Part shown: piece after piece, positions 25,048 through 33,878 of the stretch | Layout of the letters: each line of letters begins with the position of its first letter | Numbering within the stretch: position 1 is the first letter of the stretch | From: Olavius sp. associated proteobacterium Delta 1 | GTDB lineage: Bacteria > Desulfobacterota > Desulfobacteria > Desulfobacterales > JAFDCJ01 | NCBI GenBank assembly: GCA_902749685.1 | Contig: CACVKW010000888.1 | Coordinates: 1 to 64,000, forward strand | DNA length: 64,000 nt | Direction of reading: 5' to 3' | Notes under the pieces: generated by a model | What the model was told of the DNA's origin: nothing | Databases searched by the model: none | What the model saw: only the letters and a program-made list of their open reading frames with translations | Position numbers and translations under genes: made by a program

Positions 25048-26148
25048 ATGATCGCTTATATTATTCGACGCTTATTTTTTGTCGTTCCGACCTTACTCGG
25101 CATTATTACGCTGAATTTCTTTATCATTCAAGCTGCGCCGGGTGGCCCGGTGGAACAGATGATTGCCCGGCTTCAAGGAGAAGAGGTCCGGGCGACGGAA
25201 CGTTTCATGGGCAGCGACAGAGGTGAGGCCGGCAAATCAGTTGATTCCGGCCAAAACATCACCAGCAAGTACCGCGGCGCCAGAGGGCTTGATCCACAGC
25301 TTATCAAAAAAATCGAAAAACTGTACGGTTTCGACCAGCCTGCCTACATCCGCTTTTTCAATATGATTAAAAAATACCTGGTATTCGACCTGGGCGAGAG
25401 TTTGTTTCGGGGCAGCTCCGTAGTCGGGTTGATTGTCTCCAAACTGCCGGTCTCTGTCTCTTTGGGTATGTGGAGTACGCTGATTATATACCTCATTTCC
25501 ATACCGATGGGTATTCGCAAAGCGGTCACCCATGGCTCAATGTTTGACGTCTGGTCCAGTACGGCCATCATTGTCGGATACGCCATACCCGGGTTTTTAT
25601 TTGCTGTTTTGTTAATCGTTGTTTTTTGCGGCGGAGTTTATTTGGACTGGTTTCCCCTGCGTGGACTTGTTTCGGACGATTTTGCCGCCATGTCATTGGG
25701 TGGGAAAATATTGGATTACTTCTGGCACCTGGCACTTCCTGTTACGGCTCTGGTGATCGGAGGGTTTGCTACCCTGACCATGCTGACGAAAAATGCCTTT
25801 CTGGACGAAATCGGCAAACAGTATGTGGTTACCGCCCGGGCCAAAGGATTAGCCGAAAATCAGGTTTTATACGGACATGTCTTCCGCAATGCCATGCTCA
25901 TTATCATAGCCGGTTTTCCAGCAGCATTTATCAGTATGTTTTTCACGGGTTCTTTGCTGATTGAAACCATTTTCTCCCTCGACGGTCTTGGCCTGCTTGG
26001 GTTTGAATCCGCCTTGAATCGAGATTATCCCGTTATGTTTGGTACGCTGTATATTTTTACCTTATTGGGACTTTTGCTGAAAATTGTGAGCGATATTACC
26101 TATACCATCGTTGATCCGAGAATTGACTTTGCAACCAGAGATTCATGA
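25048..26148 (+). CDS. yejB: Peptide ABC transporter permease, YejB-like
   Basis: 366-residue inner-membrane permease of the DppB/YejB type. The N-terminal MIAYIIRRLFFVVPTLLGIITLNFFIIQAAPGGP motif includes the conserved Pro-Gly-Gly-Pro. A periplasmic segment of about 60 residues (to LYGFDQPAYIRFFNMI) is typical of YejB. The cytoplasmic EAA loop is KQYVVTARAKGLAENQVLYGHVFRNA. ATGA overlap with the next gene shows coupled translation. It should form the channel with the YejE-like subunit. Confidence 0.93.
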   Translation: MIAYIIRRLFFVVPTLLGIITLNFFIIQAAPGGPVEQMIARLQGEEVRATERFMGSDRGEAGKSVDSGQNITSKYRGARGLDPQLIKKIEKLYGFDQPAYIRFFNMIKKYLVFDLGESLFRGSSVVGLIVSKLPVSVSLGMWSTLIIYLISIPMGIRKAVTHGSMFDVWSSTAIIVGYAIPGFLFAVLLIVVFCGGVYLDWFPLRGLVSDDFAAMSLGGKILDYFWHLALPVTALVIGGFATLTMLTKNAFLDEIGKQYVVTARAKGLAENQVLYGHVFRNAMLIIIAGFPAAFISMFFTGSLLIETIFSLDGLGLLGFESALNRDYPVMFGTLYIFTLLGLLLKIVSDITYTIVDPRIDFATRDS

Positions 26149-27203
26149 AGACTGACAAAAAGAAACGAAAACGGTTTCAGCTAAATCCAATCAATCAGCG
26201 CCGCTGGCGTAGCTTTAAAGCCCACCGCCGCGGCTTCTGGTCTTTGTGGATTTTTCTGGCGCTTTTCTGCATCAGTTTGTTCGCCGAATTCATCGCCAAT
26301 GATAAACCCGTGCTGATATACTATGACGCTAATCTATATTTCCCAATTTTGAAAAGCTATCCCGAAATCACCTTCGGCGGAGAGTTCGAGACCGAGGCTG
26401 AATACCGTGACCCCTTTGTACGGGAATTGATAGAGGAAAATGGATTTGCCCTTTGGCCGCTGATACAGTTTGCCGATGATACCATTAATTACGATCTTGC
26501 CGTCCCGGCCCCAGCCCCGCCATCGCCCGTAAATTGGCTGGGAACTGATGATCAGGGCCGTGATATTGCTGCCAGGCTGATTTATGGTTTCCGGATCTCG
26601 GTATTATTCGGCTTGTGCCTCACCTTGGTCAGCTCATTCATCGGTGTCTCGGCCGGTGCCTTGCAGGGGTATTACGGCGGCTGGATTGATTTGTTGGGCC
26701 AGCGATTCATGGAAATTTGGTCCGGTCTGCCTGTTTTGTATCTGTTGATTATTTTAGCCAGCATTGTGCAGACCAATTTCTGGTGGCTCTTGGGAATCAT
26801 GCTGCTGTTCAGTTGGATGATGCTGGTGGATCTGGTGCGGGCAGAATTTTTGAAAGGTAGAAATCTGGAGTATGTTCGTGCCGCAAGGGCCCTGGGATTG
26901 AAAGATCTCATTATCATGTTTCGTCACATTTTACCCAATGCGATGGTTTCGACGATAACATTTATGCCGTTTATTCTAAGCGGATCCGTTACGACCCTGA
27001 CCGCGCTGGATTTCTTAGGTTTCGGACTGCCGGCCGGCTCCCCCTCATTGGGTGAACTGCTGCGCCAGGGCAAAGCCAATTTGCATGCCGCCTGGATTGG
27101 AATATCAGCTTTTGTTGTTTTATCGGTGATGTTGACACTGCTTGTTTTTATCGGAGAAGCCGCCAGAGATGCCCTTGACCCAAGGCATGGGACCAATAAT
27201 TAG
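26145..27203 (+). CDS. yejE: Peptide ABC transporter permease, YejE-like
   Basis: 352 residues. NPINQRRWRSFKAHRRGFWSLWIF opens the first helix, followed by SLFAEFIANDKPVLIYYDANLYFP, a YejE hallmark. NWLGTDDQGRDIAARLIYGFRISVLFG precedes the permease domain, and its EAA loop is EYVRAARALGLKDLIIMFRHILPNAM. It overlaps the YejB-like gene by 4 nt and is the channel partner. Confidence 0.93.
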   Translation: MKTDKKKRKRFQLNPINQRRWRSFKAHRRGFWSLWIFLALFCISLFAEFIANDKPVLIYYDANLYFPILKSYPEITFGGEFETEAEYRDPFVRELIEENGFALWPLIQFADDTINYDLAVPAPAPPSPVNWLGTDDQGRDIAARLIYGFRISVLFGLCLTLVSSFIGVSAGALQGYYGGWIDLLGQRFMEIWSGLPVLYLLIILASIVQTNFWWLLGIMLLFSWMMLVDLVRAEFLKGRNLEYVRAARALGLKDLIIMFRHILPNAMVSTITFMPFILSGSVTTLTALDFLGFGLPAGSPSLGELLRQGKANLHAAWIGISAFVVLSVMLTLLVFIGEAARDALDPRHGTNN

Positions 27204-27340
27204 AATCGTGTCTAACATGTATACTAATGAAAAGATTTGGAATTTGAGGTTTGGAATTTGGGATTTATGTGACTTCAATTTTGGCAAGAAAGAGCTAATT
27301 GAAGTTTTGATTCGAGTTCAGAAAAGAGCAATAGGCCAAT

Positions 27341-28933
27341 ATGACAGAACCTTTATTAAAAATCGAAAACCTATCCGTTGACTTTAAGGGTGCTGACCGT
27401 GTTATCCATGCCGTGAAACAGGTTTCACTTGATGTTAATCGTGGTGAGACCATGGCGCTGGTGGGAGAAAGCGGATCCGGCAAATCTGTTACCGCGCATT
27501 CCATATTGCGTCTGCTGCCTTATCCGCAGGCCTCTCATCCCTGCGGCGCAATTTACTTTGACAATCTGGAAACCCTGGCCGCGACATCAGATCAAATTCG
27601 ATCACTGCGAGGCAATAAAATCGGGATGATTTTCCAGGAACCCATGACCGCCTTTAACCCGCTGCAGACCATTGAACGACAAATAAACGAAGTGCTCATA
27701 TTGCACAAGGGTCTCAGCGATTCCCAGGCCGGTCAACGAACCAGAGAATTGCTGGAACTGGTCGGCATCGAAAATGCCGCCCAACGCATGAGCTCCTACC
27801 CCCACGAACTTTCCGGCGGACAGCGACAGCGTGCCATGATTGCGATGGCCCTCGCCAATAACCCGGAATTACTCGTTGCTGACGAGCCGACAACAGCCCT
27901 CGATGTCACGGTTCAGGCCCAGGTTATCGATCTGCTCAAAAGTCTACAACGGCAGTTTAAAATGACGGTTCTGCTCATCACCCATGATTTTAGCGTGGTC
28001 CAAAAGTTTTCAGACCGGATTGCAGTCATGTATCAAGGTGAAATCGTTGAAACCGGAAATTCAGCTGACATATTTGCCGATCCTCAACATGCCTACACAA
28101 AATTGCTCATGCGATCTGATCCTGGCGGAGAACCGGGTCCGGTAGACAGCAAAGCCGCAACGATCGTAAAAACCAGCAATCTAAAAGTCTGGTTCCCAAT
28201 TAAAAAAGGCATTTTAAAAAGAACGGTGGATCACGTCAAAGCGGTGGACGGAATTACTCTCCGGGTTCGACAGGGACATTCACTGGGCATCGTTGGCGAA
28301 AGCGGATCCGGAAAAACGACGCTCGGATTGGCAATATTACGCCTGATTAGCAGTAAGGGCGGAATCGTATTTCAAAAATTTGCAATTGACGGTTTCAATC
28401 AAAAGCAAATGCGGTCGTTGCGAAAAGAGATGCAGGTTGTTTTTCAGGATCCTTTCGGCAGCTTGAGCCCGCGCATGTCTATCGCCAAAATCATAGAAGA
28501 AGGCCTTGATATTCATAAGTCGGCAGATAAAGAAAGGTTTGAAGCGGAAATAATTAAAGTATTAGAAGAAGTCGATCTCGACCCGGATGTTCGTCATCGT
28601 TACCCCCATGAATTTTCCGGTGGTCAGCGGCAGCGGATCGCTATTGCCAGGGCGCTTGTCCTCAAACCCAAATTGCTTGTATTGGACGAACCCACTTCGT
28701 CTCTGGATAGATCCGTGCAATTTCAGGTCATTAATCTTCTCAAAGATTTGCAGTTGAAGTATGGCATAACCTATCTATTCATCACCCATGATCTAAAAAT
28801 TGTAAAAGCTCTCTGCCACGAAGTTATTGTGATGAAATCCGGGGTTGTTGTTGAAGCAGGTCCCGCCCCGGACGTATTCAAAAATCCTCAGCAGGAATAT
28901 ACCCAAGCACTGCTCGCGGCAGCATTCAGCTAG
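27341..28933 (+). CDS. yejF: Peptide ABC transporter dual ATPase, YejF-like
   Basis: 530 residues with two complete ABC domains in one chain, as in YejF. Domain 1 has Walker A GESGSGKSV, signature LSGGQRQRAM and Walker B LLVADEPT. Domain 2 (from about residue 280) has Walker A GESGSGKTT, signature FSGGQRQRIA and Walker B LLVLDEPT. Each domain ends with the H-loop THD. A 137-nt spacer with a TTTGGAATTTG repeat separates it from the YejE-like gene, and its site is weak. It powers import through the YejB/YejE pair. Confidence 0.94.
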   Translation: MTEPLLKIENLSVDFKGADRVIHAVKQVSLDVNRGETMALVGESGSGKSVTAHSILRLLPYPQASHPCGAIYFDNLETLAATSDQIRSLRGNKIGMIFQEPMTAFNPLQTIERQINEVLILHKGLSDSQAGQRTRELLELVGIENAAQRMSSYPHELSGGQRQRAMIAMALANNPELLVADEPTTALDVTVQAQVIDLLKSLQRQFKMTVLLITHDFSVVQKFSDRIAVMYQGEIVETGNSADIFADPQHAYTKLLMRSDPGGEPGPVDSKAATIVKTSNLKVWFPIKKGILKRTVDHVKAVDGITLRVRQGHSLGIVGESGSGKTTLGLAILRLISSKGGIVFQKFAIDGFNQKQMRSLRKEMQVVFQDPFGSLSPRMSIAKIIEEGLDIHKSADKERFEAEIIKVLEEVDLDPDVRHRYPHEFSGGQRQRIAIARALVLKPKLLVLDEPTSSLDRSVQFQVINLLKDLQLKYGITYLFITHDLKIVKALCHEVIVMKSGVVVEAGPAPDVFKNPQQEYTQALLAAAFS

Positions 28934-29029
28934 TGTCGCATCCCACTATTACAGAATAAAAACCGAACTGAAAACATAATTTATAGCTAAAAAGTATAAA
29001 TAATTCAATCCGAGTTTTGGAAAAGACTT

Positions 29030-29839
29030 CTATTGTCCACCTGGAACTGGCACGGCTGCAATCAGCTCTTTGGTGTAGGGATCCTGCGGGTTGTCGATAA
29101 TATCTTTGGTTTCTCCATGTTCGACGATTTTACCGCGGTTCATCACGGCAACCCGATCGGCGATATGACTGACGACGCTCAAATCATGGGATATGAACAG
29201 GTAGGAAAGATTATATTTTTCGCGCAGATCTTCCAGCAGGTTGATCACCTGAGCCTGCACGGATACGTCCAGCGCACTGACCGGTTCATCACAGACAATA
29301 AAATCCGGTTTCATGGAAACAGCTCTGGCGATATTGATCCGCTGACGCTGGCCCCCGGAAAACTCGTGGGGAAATCGATAAATGGCTCCGTCTTCAAGCC
29401 CGACATCATGCATTAATCTTCTGGCATGTTCCTCCCTACGACCTTCCAACAGTCCGAATTCAACCAACCCTTCGGTAACGATATCCAGGATATTCATGCG
29501 CGGATTTAAGGAGGAAAGGGGATCCTGAAATATAATTTGAACTCGGCGCCTTAAATCTCTCAAATCGCGCCGGCTGACTGAAAGCAAATCCCGGCCATCA
29601 AAATCGGCACGTCCAGCATGGGCTTTTTCCAGACCCAACAGGGTTCTGCCGAGGGTCGTCTTACCGCAGCCGGACTCTCCCACCAGGCCCAGGGTTTCTC
29701 CTTTGTTTATATAAAACGAAACGCCGTCGACGGCTTTGACATAACCGACGGTGTGGGCCCAAATCCCCCGGCGAACCGGAAACCAGGTTTTCAGTCCTTC
29801 AACGTTTAGCAGAGTTTGTGTCTGTGTATGATTGCTCAT
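29030..29839 (-). CDS. Oligopeptide ABC transporter ATPase, OppF/DppF-like
   Basis: 269 residues from the ATG at 29839 (MSNHTQTQTLLNVEGLKTWF); a TTG at 29884 would add 15 residues without family match. Walker A GESGCGKTT, signature FSGGQRQRIN, Walker B FIVCDEP and H-loop SHD are complete. VRRGIWAHTVGYVKAVDGVSF is the OppF-type start. It is the last gene of the second peptide transporter, which runs toward the first one, the two units being convergent. The usual C-terminal OppF oligopeptide-binding extension is absent or short. Confidence 0.92.
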   Translation of the reverse strand: MSNHTQTQTLLNVEGLKTWFPVRRGIWAHTVGYVKAVDGVSFYINKGETLGLVGESGCGKTTLGRTLLGLEKAHAGRADFDGRDLLSVSRRDLRDLRRRVQIIFQDPLSSLNPRMNILDIVTEGLVEFGLLEGRREEHARRLMHDVGLEDGAIYRFPHEFSGGQRQRINIARAVSMKPDFIVCDEPVSALDVSVQAQVINLLEDLREKYNLSYLFISHDLSVVSHIADRVAVMNRGKIVEHGETKDIIDNPQDPYTKELIAAVPVPGGQ

Positions 29840-29887
29840 ATACTTAAAATGCCTAACCCGGACGAGCCGGAATTGAAGATTCAAGAT

Positions 29888-30871
29888 TCAATTGAACGTA
29901 TCCGCTATCCAACATGCAGCCCGATGGCCCTCGCCGACTTTTATCAAGGGTGGGATTTCCCGCGCACATTGATCAAATGCATGCGGACAGCGGTCACGAA
30001 AATGGCAGCCGGATGGATAGTTGTATGGCGATGGTACCTGCCCGGGAATTGCTTCAAGACGACCGCTTTCGGCTGCTACTGTTAACTTTGGGATGGAATT
30101 TAAAAGCCCCTGGGTGTAGGGATGAGCAGGATTTGCAAATATATCGTCTTTGCTGGCTTCCTCAGCAATACGGGAAGCATACATCACGACCACCCGGTCG
30201 CACATTTCCCAGATAACCCCCATGTCATGGGTAATCAGTAAAATGGATGTCTTCTCCTGGCGCATTTCTTTGATCAACGAAAAAATTCTAGCCTGTATGG
30301 TTACATCTAAGGCCGTGGTGGGTTCATCGGCAATGATCAGATCAGGTTCCAGCATCATGGCCATGGCGATCATAACCCGCTGCTGCATACCGCCCGAAAG
30401 CTGGAAGGGATAAGCGAACATACGCTCTTTAGCATCAGGGATCCTCACCTTTTCAAGCCACTTTTCGGCCAGCGCCCAGGCTTCTTTTGGGGAAATATCG
30501 TTGTGAAGCCTGAGTGTCTCTACCAGCTGTTGACCGATTCTCAGCAACGGAGAAAGGGCGGATAAAGGCTCCTGAAAAATCATACTGATGGATTTTCCCC
30601 GAATTTGGCGCAGTTCGTCAAAGCCCAGTTTGAGCAAATCATGGCCCTTAAAAAAAATCTGGCCCGCATCTATTTTGCCGGGCGGCGATGGAATCAGTCT
30701 TAAAATACTGAGGGAAGTAACCGATTTCCCACAGCCGGATTCCCCGACCAATCCGACAATCTCACCGCTTTTGACCTGCAGCGATACATGATCAACTGCT
30801 TGAAAAACACCGTCATCGGTATGAAATGAAACGCTCAAATCGCGAGCGTCGAGCAAGTTATCATTCATCAA
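29888..30871 (-). CDS. Oligopeptide ABC transporter ATPase, OppD/DppD-like
   Basis: 327 residues. Walker A GESGCGKSV, signature LSGGMQQRVM, Walker B LIIADEPT and H-loop THD are complete. The C-terminal OppD region PSGCHFRDRCPHAFDQCAREIPP contains the Cys cluster that holds an Fe-S site in some DppD proteins. The start overlaps the end of the permease gene by 4 nt. It pairs with the OppF-like ATPase 48 nt downstream. Confidence 0.93.
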   Translation of the reverse strand: MMNDNLLDARDLSVSFHTDDGVFQAVDHVSLQVKSGEIVGLVGESGCGKSVTSLSILRLIPSPPGKIDAGQIFFKGHDLLKLGFDELRQIRGKSISMIFQEPLSALSPLLRIGQQLVETLRLHNDISPKEAWALAEKWLEKVRIPDAKERMFAYPFQLSGGMQQRVMIAMAMMLEPDLIIADEPTTALDVTIQARIFSLIKEMRQEKTSILLITHDMGVIWEMCDRVVVMYASRIAEEASKDDIFANPAHPYTQGLLNSIPKLTVAAESGRLEAIPGQVPSPYNYPSGCHFRDRCPHAFDQCAREIPPLIKVGEGHRAACWIADTFN

Positions 30872-32496
30872 TCAAGTCTCTGGTACCGTTTTGGGTCGTA
30901 GGCGTTGCGGATTCCCTCCCCCACAAAAACGCCCAGCAGCATGACTGTAAATAACGCCAGGGACGGATAAAGAATGAGCCACCAGGCCCATCTAAACTGT
31001 TGGGCCTGAAAGATAAGCTCCCCCCAGCTGGGTGTCGGAGGCGGAAGTCCGAAGCCGAGGTAGTCCAGGGCGGCAAGGGCGCCGATGGCACCGACCAAAG
31101 AAAATGGAAAAAATGTGACGACGGGAACCAGGCCATTGGGCAGGATATGCTTGAAGATGATTTTATGGGAACCGATGCCCATGCATTTGGCGGCTTCGAC
31201 AAACGGTTGTTTTCTGAGCCTTAAAAATTCAGCCCGCATGTAATAGGAAATGCCGATCCAATTGAACATTCCATAGCAGATAAGCAAAAGCGGAAAACTT
31301 CGTCCATACACCGATCCCATTAGAATCATGATATATAGAAACGGAAGTGCGCTCCAGATTTCGATTAGGCGTTGACCGGTAATGTCAACCGCACCACCGT
31401 AGTAGCCCTGCAATGCGCCGGTAACGATTCCCACAACCATGGAAGCAAAGACAAGCAGCAGTCCGAAGGTCATGGATGTTCTCAACCCGTAAAGGATGCG
31501 GGCGAATACATCTCGACCCGCCCCATCTATACCCAAAATGTGCCCTTTGACGGGTCTGAATGGGAAGCGAACATCTTCTTTGTCAAAAGTTACCGTATAC
31601 AATCGGCCGTTGGCCGCTAGCCTGAGATTGTCCAGCGATCCTGAAAACCGGCTTGCGACATGGCTTAAAATATCTTCTTTTGCGCCTTCGGAAAGCTTCG
31701 ACCACAGGTTTGGGCCGCGTTGCGCTGAAGATGGTGACCGACTATTCAGTGCACGATCAAACGTTATTTCAAATATTTGATCGGCATCCGGTATTCCTTT
31801 GGACACCGACTCTTTAAATGTTAAACGCACGGTCTTGGGCGATCTTTTGCGCTTCGAAAATGTGGCAAGCGAGATTATGGTCTCTTTGCCGTCGTCACCT
31901 CTGGTTCGGGCGCTAAAAGCAGAACTATTCTCGTTCTTAAACCGAATGGCAACGGCCTGGCGAATGGATTCTGGAATATTAAAGAAATCGGTCAAAAGCA
32001 AATTTCTGACTTCTTTGTCGGTTTTACCGATAAAGGACCCGAATGATGCCGATCTGGCTATGGAAAAATCTTCTCGCACATTTACGGTACCGATCATGGG
32101 CATGAAATTAAATCGGACCGTAACCACATCCGCCACATCAATTGATTCAGGATTTACACTGGCGTAGGGCCCGAATGCGATCGGCGGAAATACCATGTAG
32201 TTTTCTAAAATTTGCGCAAAATCCGAACCACTGTTGATCGCGTGATAGTCGGGCCGTGTTTGCTTGCCACTGCCGGTAAAGGTGTCGTCCGGGTAATATT
32301 TGAATACCGGGAAATATGATCGATCTTTGTAGTTTATGTACAGCGGGATATCGTTGCAGATCAGTTCAGCGCCAAAGCTGATAACATAAATAATGGTAAT
32401 AATCCACAAAGAGATGTAAGCTCGCTTCATCTCCTTAAGACGCATCAGGCGCTTTTGGGTTATCGGATTTTTAATGACTCGGTTTAGCAGTCCCAC
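30868..32496 (-). CDS. Peptide ABC transporter permease, YejE/OppC-like with a large insertion
   Basis: 542 residues, about 190 more than normal YejE/OppC proteins. The first helix and the YejE-like ELICNDIPLYINYKDRSYFPVFKYYP are at the N-terminus, and the permease domain starts at GIDGAGRDVFARILYGLRTSMTFG (about residue 325). The EAA loop is FVEAAKCMGIGSHKIIFKHILPNGL. The extra stretch, about residues 110-320, lies in the periplasmic segment after helix 1 and is polar and beta-rich. It could serve as a built-in docking or binding domain, which is notable because this transporter unit has no binding-protein gene. The insertion is in frame. Confidence 0.9.
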   Translation of the reverse strand: MGLLNRVIKNPITQKRLMRLKEMKRAYISLWIITIIYVISFGAELICNDIPLYINYKDRSYFPVFKYYPDDTFTGSGKQTRPDYHAINSGSDFAQILENYMVFPPIAFGPYASVNPESIDVADVVTVRFNFMPMIGTVNVREDFSIARSASFGSFIGKTDKEVRNLLLTDFFNIPESIRQAVAIRFKNENSSAFSARTRGDDGKETIISLATFSKRKRSPKTVRLTFKESVSKGIPDADQIFEITFDRALNSRSPSSAQRGPNLWSKLSEGAKEDILSHVASRFSGSLDNLRLAANGRLYTVTFDKEDVRFPFRPVKGHILGIDGAGRDVFARILYGLRTSMTFGLLLVFASMVVGIVTGALQGYYGGAVDITGQRLIEIWSALPFLYIMILMGSVYGRSFPLLLICYGMFNWIGISYYMRAEFLRLRKQPFVEAAKCMGIGSHKIIFKHILPNGLVPVVTFFPFSLVGAIGALAALDYLGFGLPPPTPSWGELIFQAQQFRWAWWLILYPSLALFTVMLLGVFVGEGIRNAYDPKRYQRLD

Positions 32497-32509
32497 AATT
32501 GGTATCTAT

Positions 32510-33553
32510 TTAGTTTTGCTGAAAGTTAATCCGTGGATCAATCAAAACATACATGAAGTCAGACAATATATTGCCCACCAGGCCTAATATGGCGGTTAAC
32601 GAGAGGATGCCCATAAAAACCGCGTAATCACGGCCGACGATGGCCTCCAGGCTCAGGCGCCCCATCCCCGGTATTTCAAATACCGTCTCAATAATTACAG
32701 AACCGGCAAACATCACCGTTAATATTGCTCCGAATCCGGTGGCAATCGGGATCAGAGAGTTGCGCAGTGCATGTCCCCATATCGCGCGCCGCAAGCTGCC
32801 GCCTTTTGCCAGTACGGTTCGGATATAATCTTTGCCTATCTGCTCTAGCAGGGAATTTTTCATCAACAGGGTCAGGACTGCAAAGTTACCGATCACATAG
32901 CATAGCACCGGCAGGAACATGTGCATAAAAATGTCGGCGGCTTTGCCCCAAAGTGTCAGATCCATATAATTATCAGAGTAGAATCCCGATGCCGGGAATA
33001 TGTCCCACAGGCTGTCTACGGTGCCACAAAAAAGCATTTTTAATACCATTCCAAATGCAAATGGTGGAATCGCATAGCCCGTAAACACGATGATGCTGGA
33101 TATCAGATCGAACGCCTTATCGTGGCGCAACGCTTTGAGAATGCCCAGGGGGATACAAACAATATATGACAGGACAAAACCCGTGACACCAAAAATGAGT
33201 GAAACCTTAAATCGCTGTTTTATCAACTGCCAGGCGGTTTTGTTGGGAAATTTATATGATTCCATTCGCATACCGAGTCTGTCGGTAACGAGCCATTTCC
33301 AGTATCTGAGGTAAAACGGTTTGTCAAAACCAAAATGCGCTTCAATTGCCTTGCGCTGGTCTTCTGAAATGGAGCTTGTTACCCCGGCGCCCCTGCCGGA
33401 CTCCGCAGCCCCGATTCCTTTCATTTGCATGACAATTTGTTCCACGGGACCACCCGGCACAAATTGAATGAGCGCAAAACACAGCAGCGTAATCCCTAAA
33501 AATGTCGGGATCACCAGCAAAAACCGTCTGATAAAATAATCTAACTTTTCCAT
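32510..33553 (-). CDS. Peptide ABC transporter permease, YejB-like (second system)
   Basis: 347 residues. MEKLDYFIRRFLLVIPTFLGITLLCFALIQFVPGGPVEQ is the standard DppB/YejB start. A YejB-type periplasmic segment (GFDKPFYLRYWKWLVTDRLGM) and the EAA loop KDYIRTVLAKGGSLRRAIWGHALRNS follow. It is the first gene of the minus-strand transporter unit (yejB-like, yejE-like, oppD, oppF). The ATG at 33553 lacks a clear ribosome binding site and lies 4 nt after the conserved 5' element. Confidence 0.92.
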   Translation of the reverse strand: MEKLDYFIRRFLLVIPTFLGITLLCFALIQFVPGGPVEQIVMQMKGIGAAESGRGAGVTSSISEDQRKAIEAHFGFDKPFYLRYWKWLVTDRLGMRMESYKFPNKTAWQLIKQRFKVSLIFGVTGFVLSYIVCIPLGILKALRHDKAFDLISSIIVFTGYAIPPFAFGMVLKMLFCGTVDSLWDIFPASGFYSDNYMDLTLWGKAADIFMHMFLPVLCYVIGNFAVLTLLMKNSLLEQIGKDYIRTVLAKGGSLRRAIWGHALRNSLIPIATGFGAILTVMFAGSVIIETVFEIPGMGRLSLEAIVGRDYAVFMGILSLTAILGLVGNILSDFMYVLIDPRINFQQN

Positions 33554-33588
33554 AACTTAATTAATCCGCCCTGAAAAATAGCACATTC
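33554..33588 (-). promoter_or_regulatory. Conserved 5' element, copy 3 (upstream of the second transporter)
   Basis: On the minus strand this reads GAATGTGCTATTTTTCAGG followed by GCGGATTAATTAAGTT, directly before the ATG. It matches the trmO copy at nearly every position. It is the only signal I see for the four-gene transporter unit. Confidence 0.5.
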
Positions 33589-33745
33589 AGAAAATATTCA
33601 ATTTACAATCCCGGCTCGCCCGGGTCTGGTATTGGCATCTATACTTGTATTTATATTGTAATATATTTTTTAGCACTTGTCCAAATGGTAAATCCTTGAC
33701 ACCATCACGGGAGTTCCTTATTTAAAGATTCACAGCATTAGATAG

Positions 33746-33856
33746 CGCCACAAGTTAGCACGAATTTTCGCGAATATCATTTTTGAAATCGGTTCACATG
33801 CCATATTCCGTCGCGATAATTCGTGGTTATTCGTGGATATTCGTGGTTAAATAATC
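33746..33856. repeat. Inverted repeat of 'CACGAATT' words, copy 2
   Basis: The left arm GCCACAAGTTAGCACGAATT (33747-33766) and the right arm with ATAATTCGTGGTTATTCGTGG (about 33817-33837) match the element at 9177-9288 in words and layout. The spacer from 33589 to the M24 gene holds only this and A/T-rich sequence. Confidence 0.65.
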
Positions 33857-33878
33857 TTTAATTTGGGATTGAAATATT

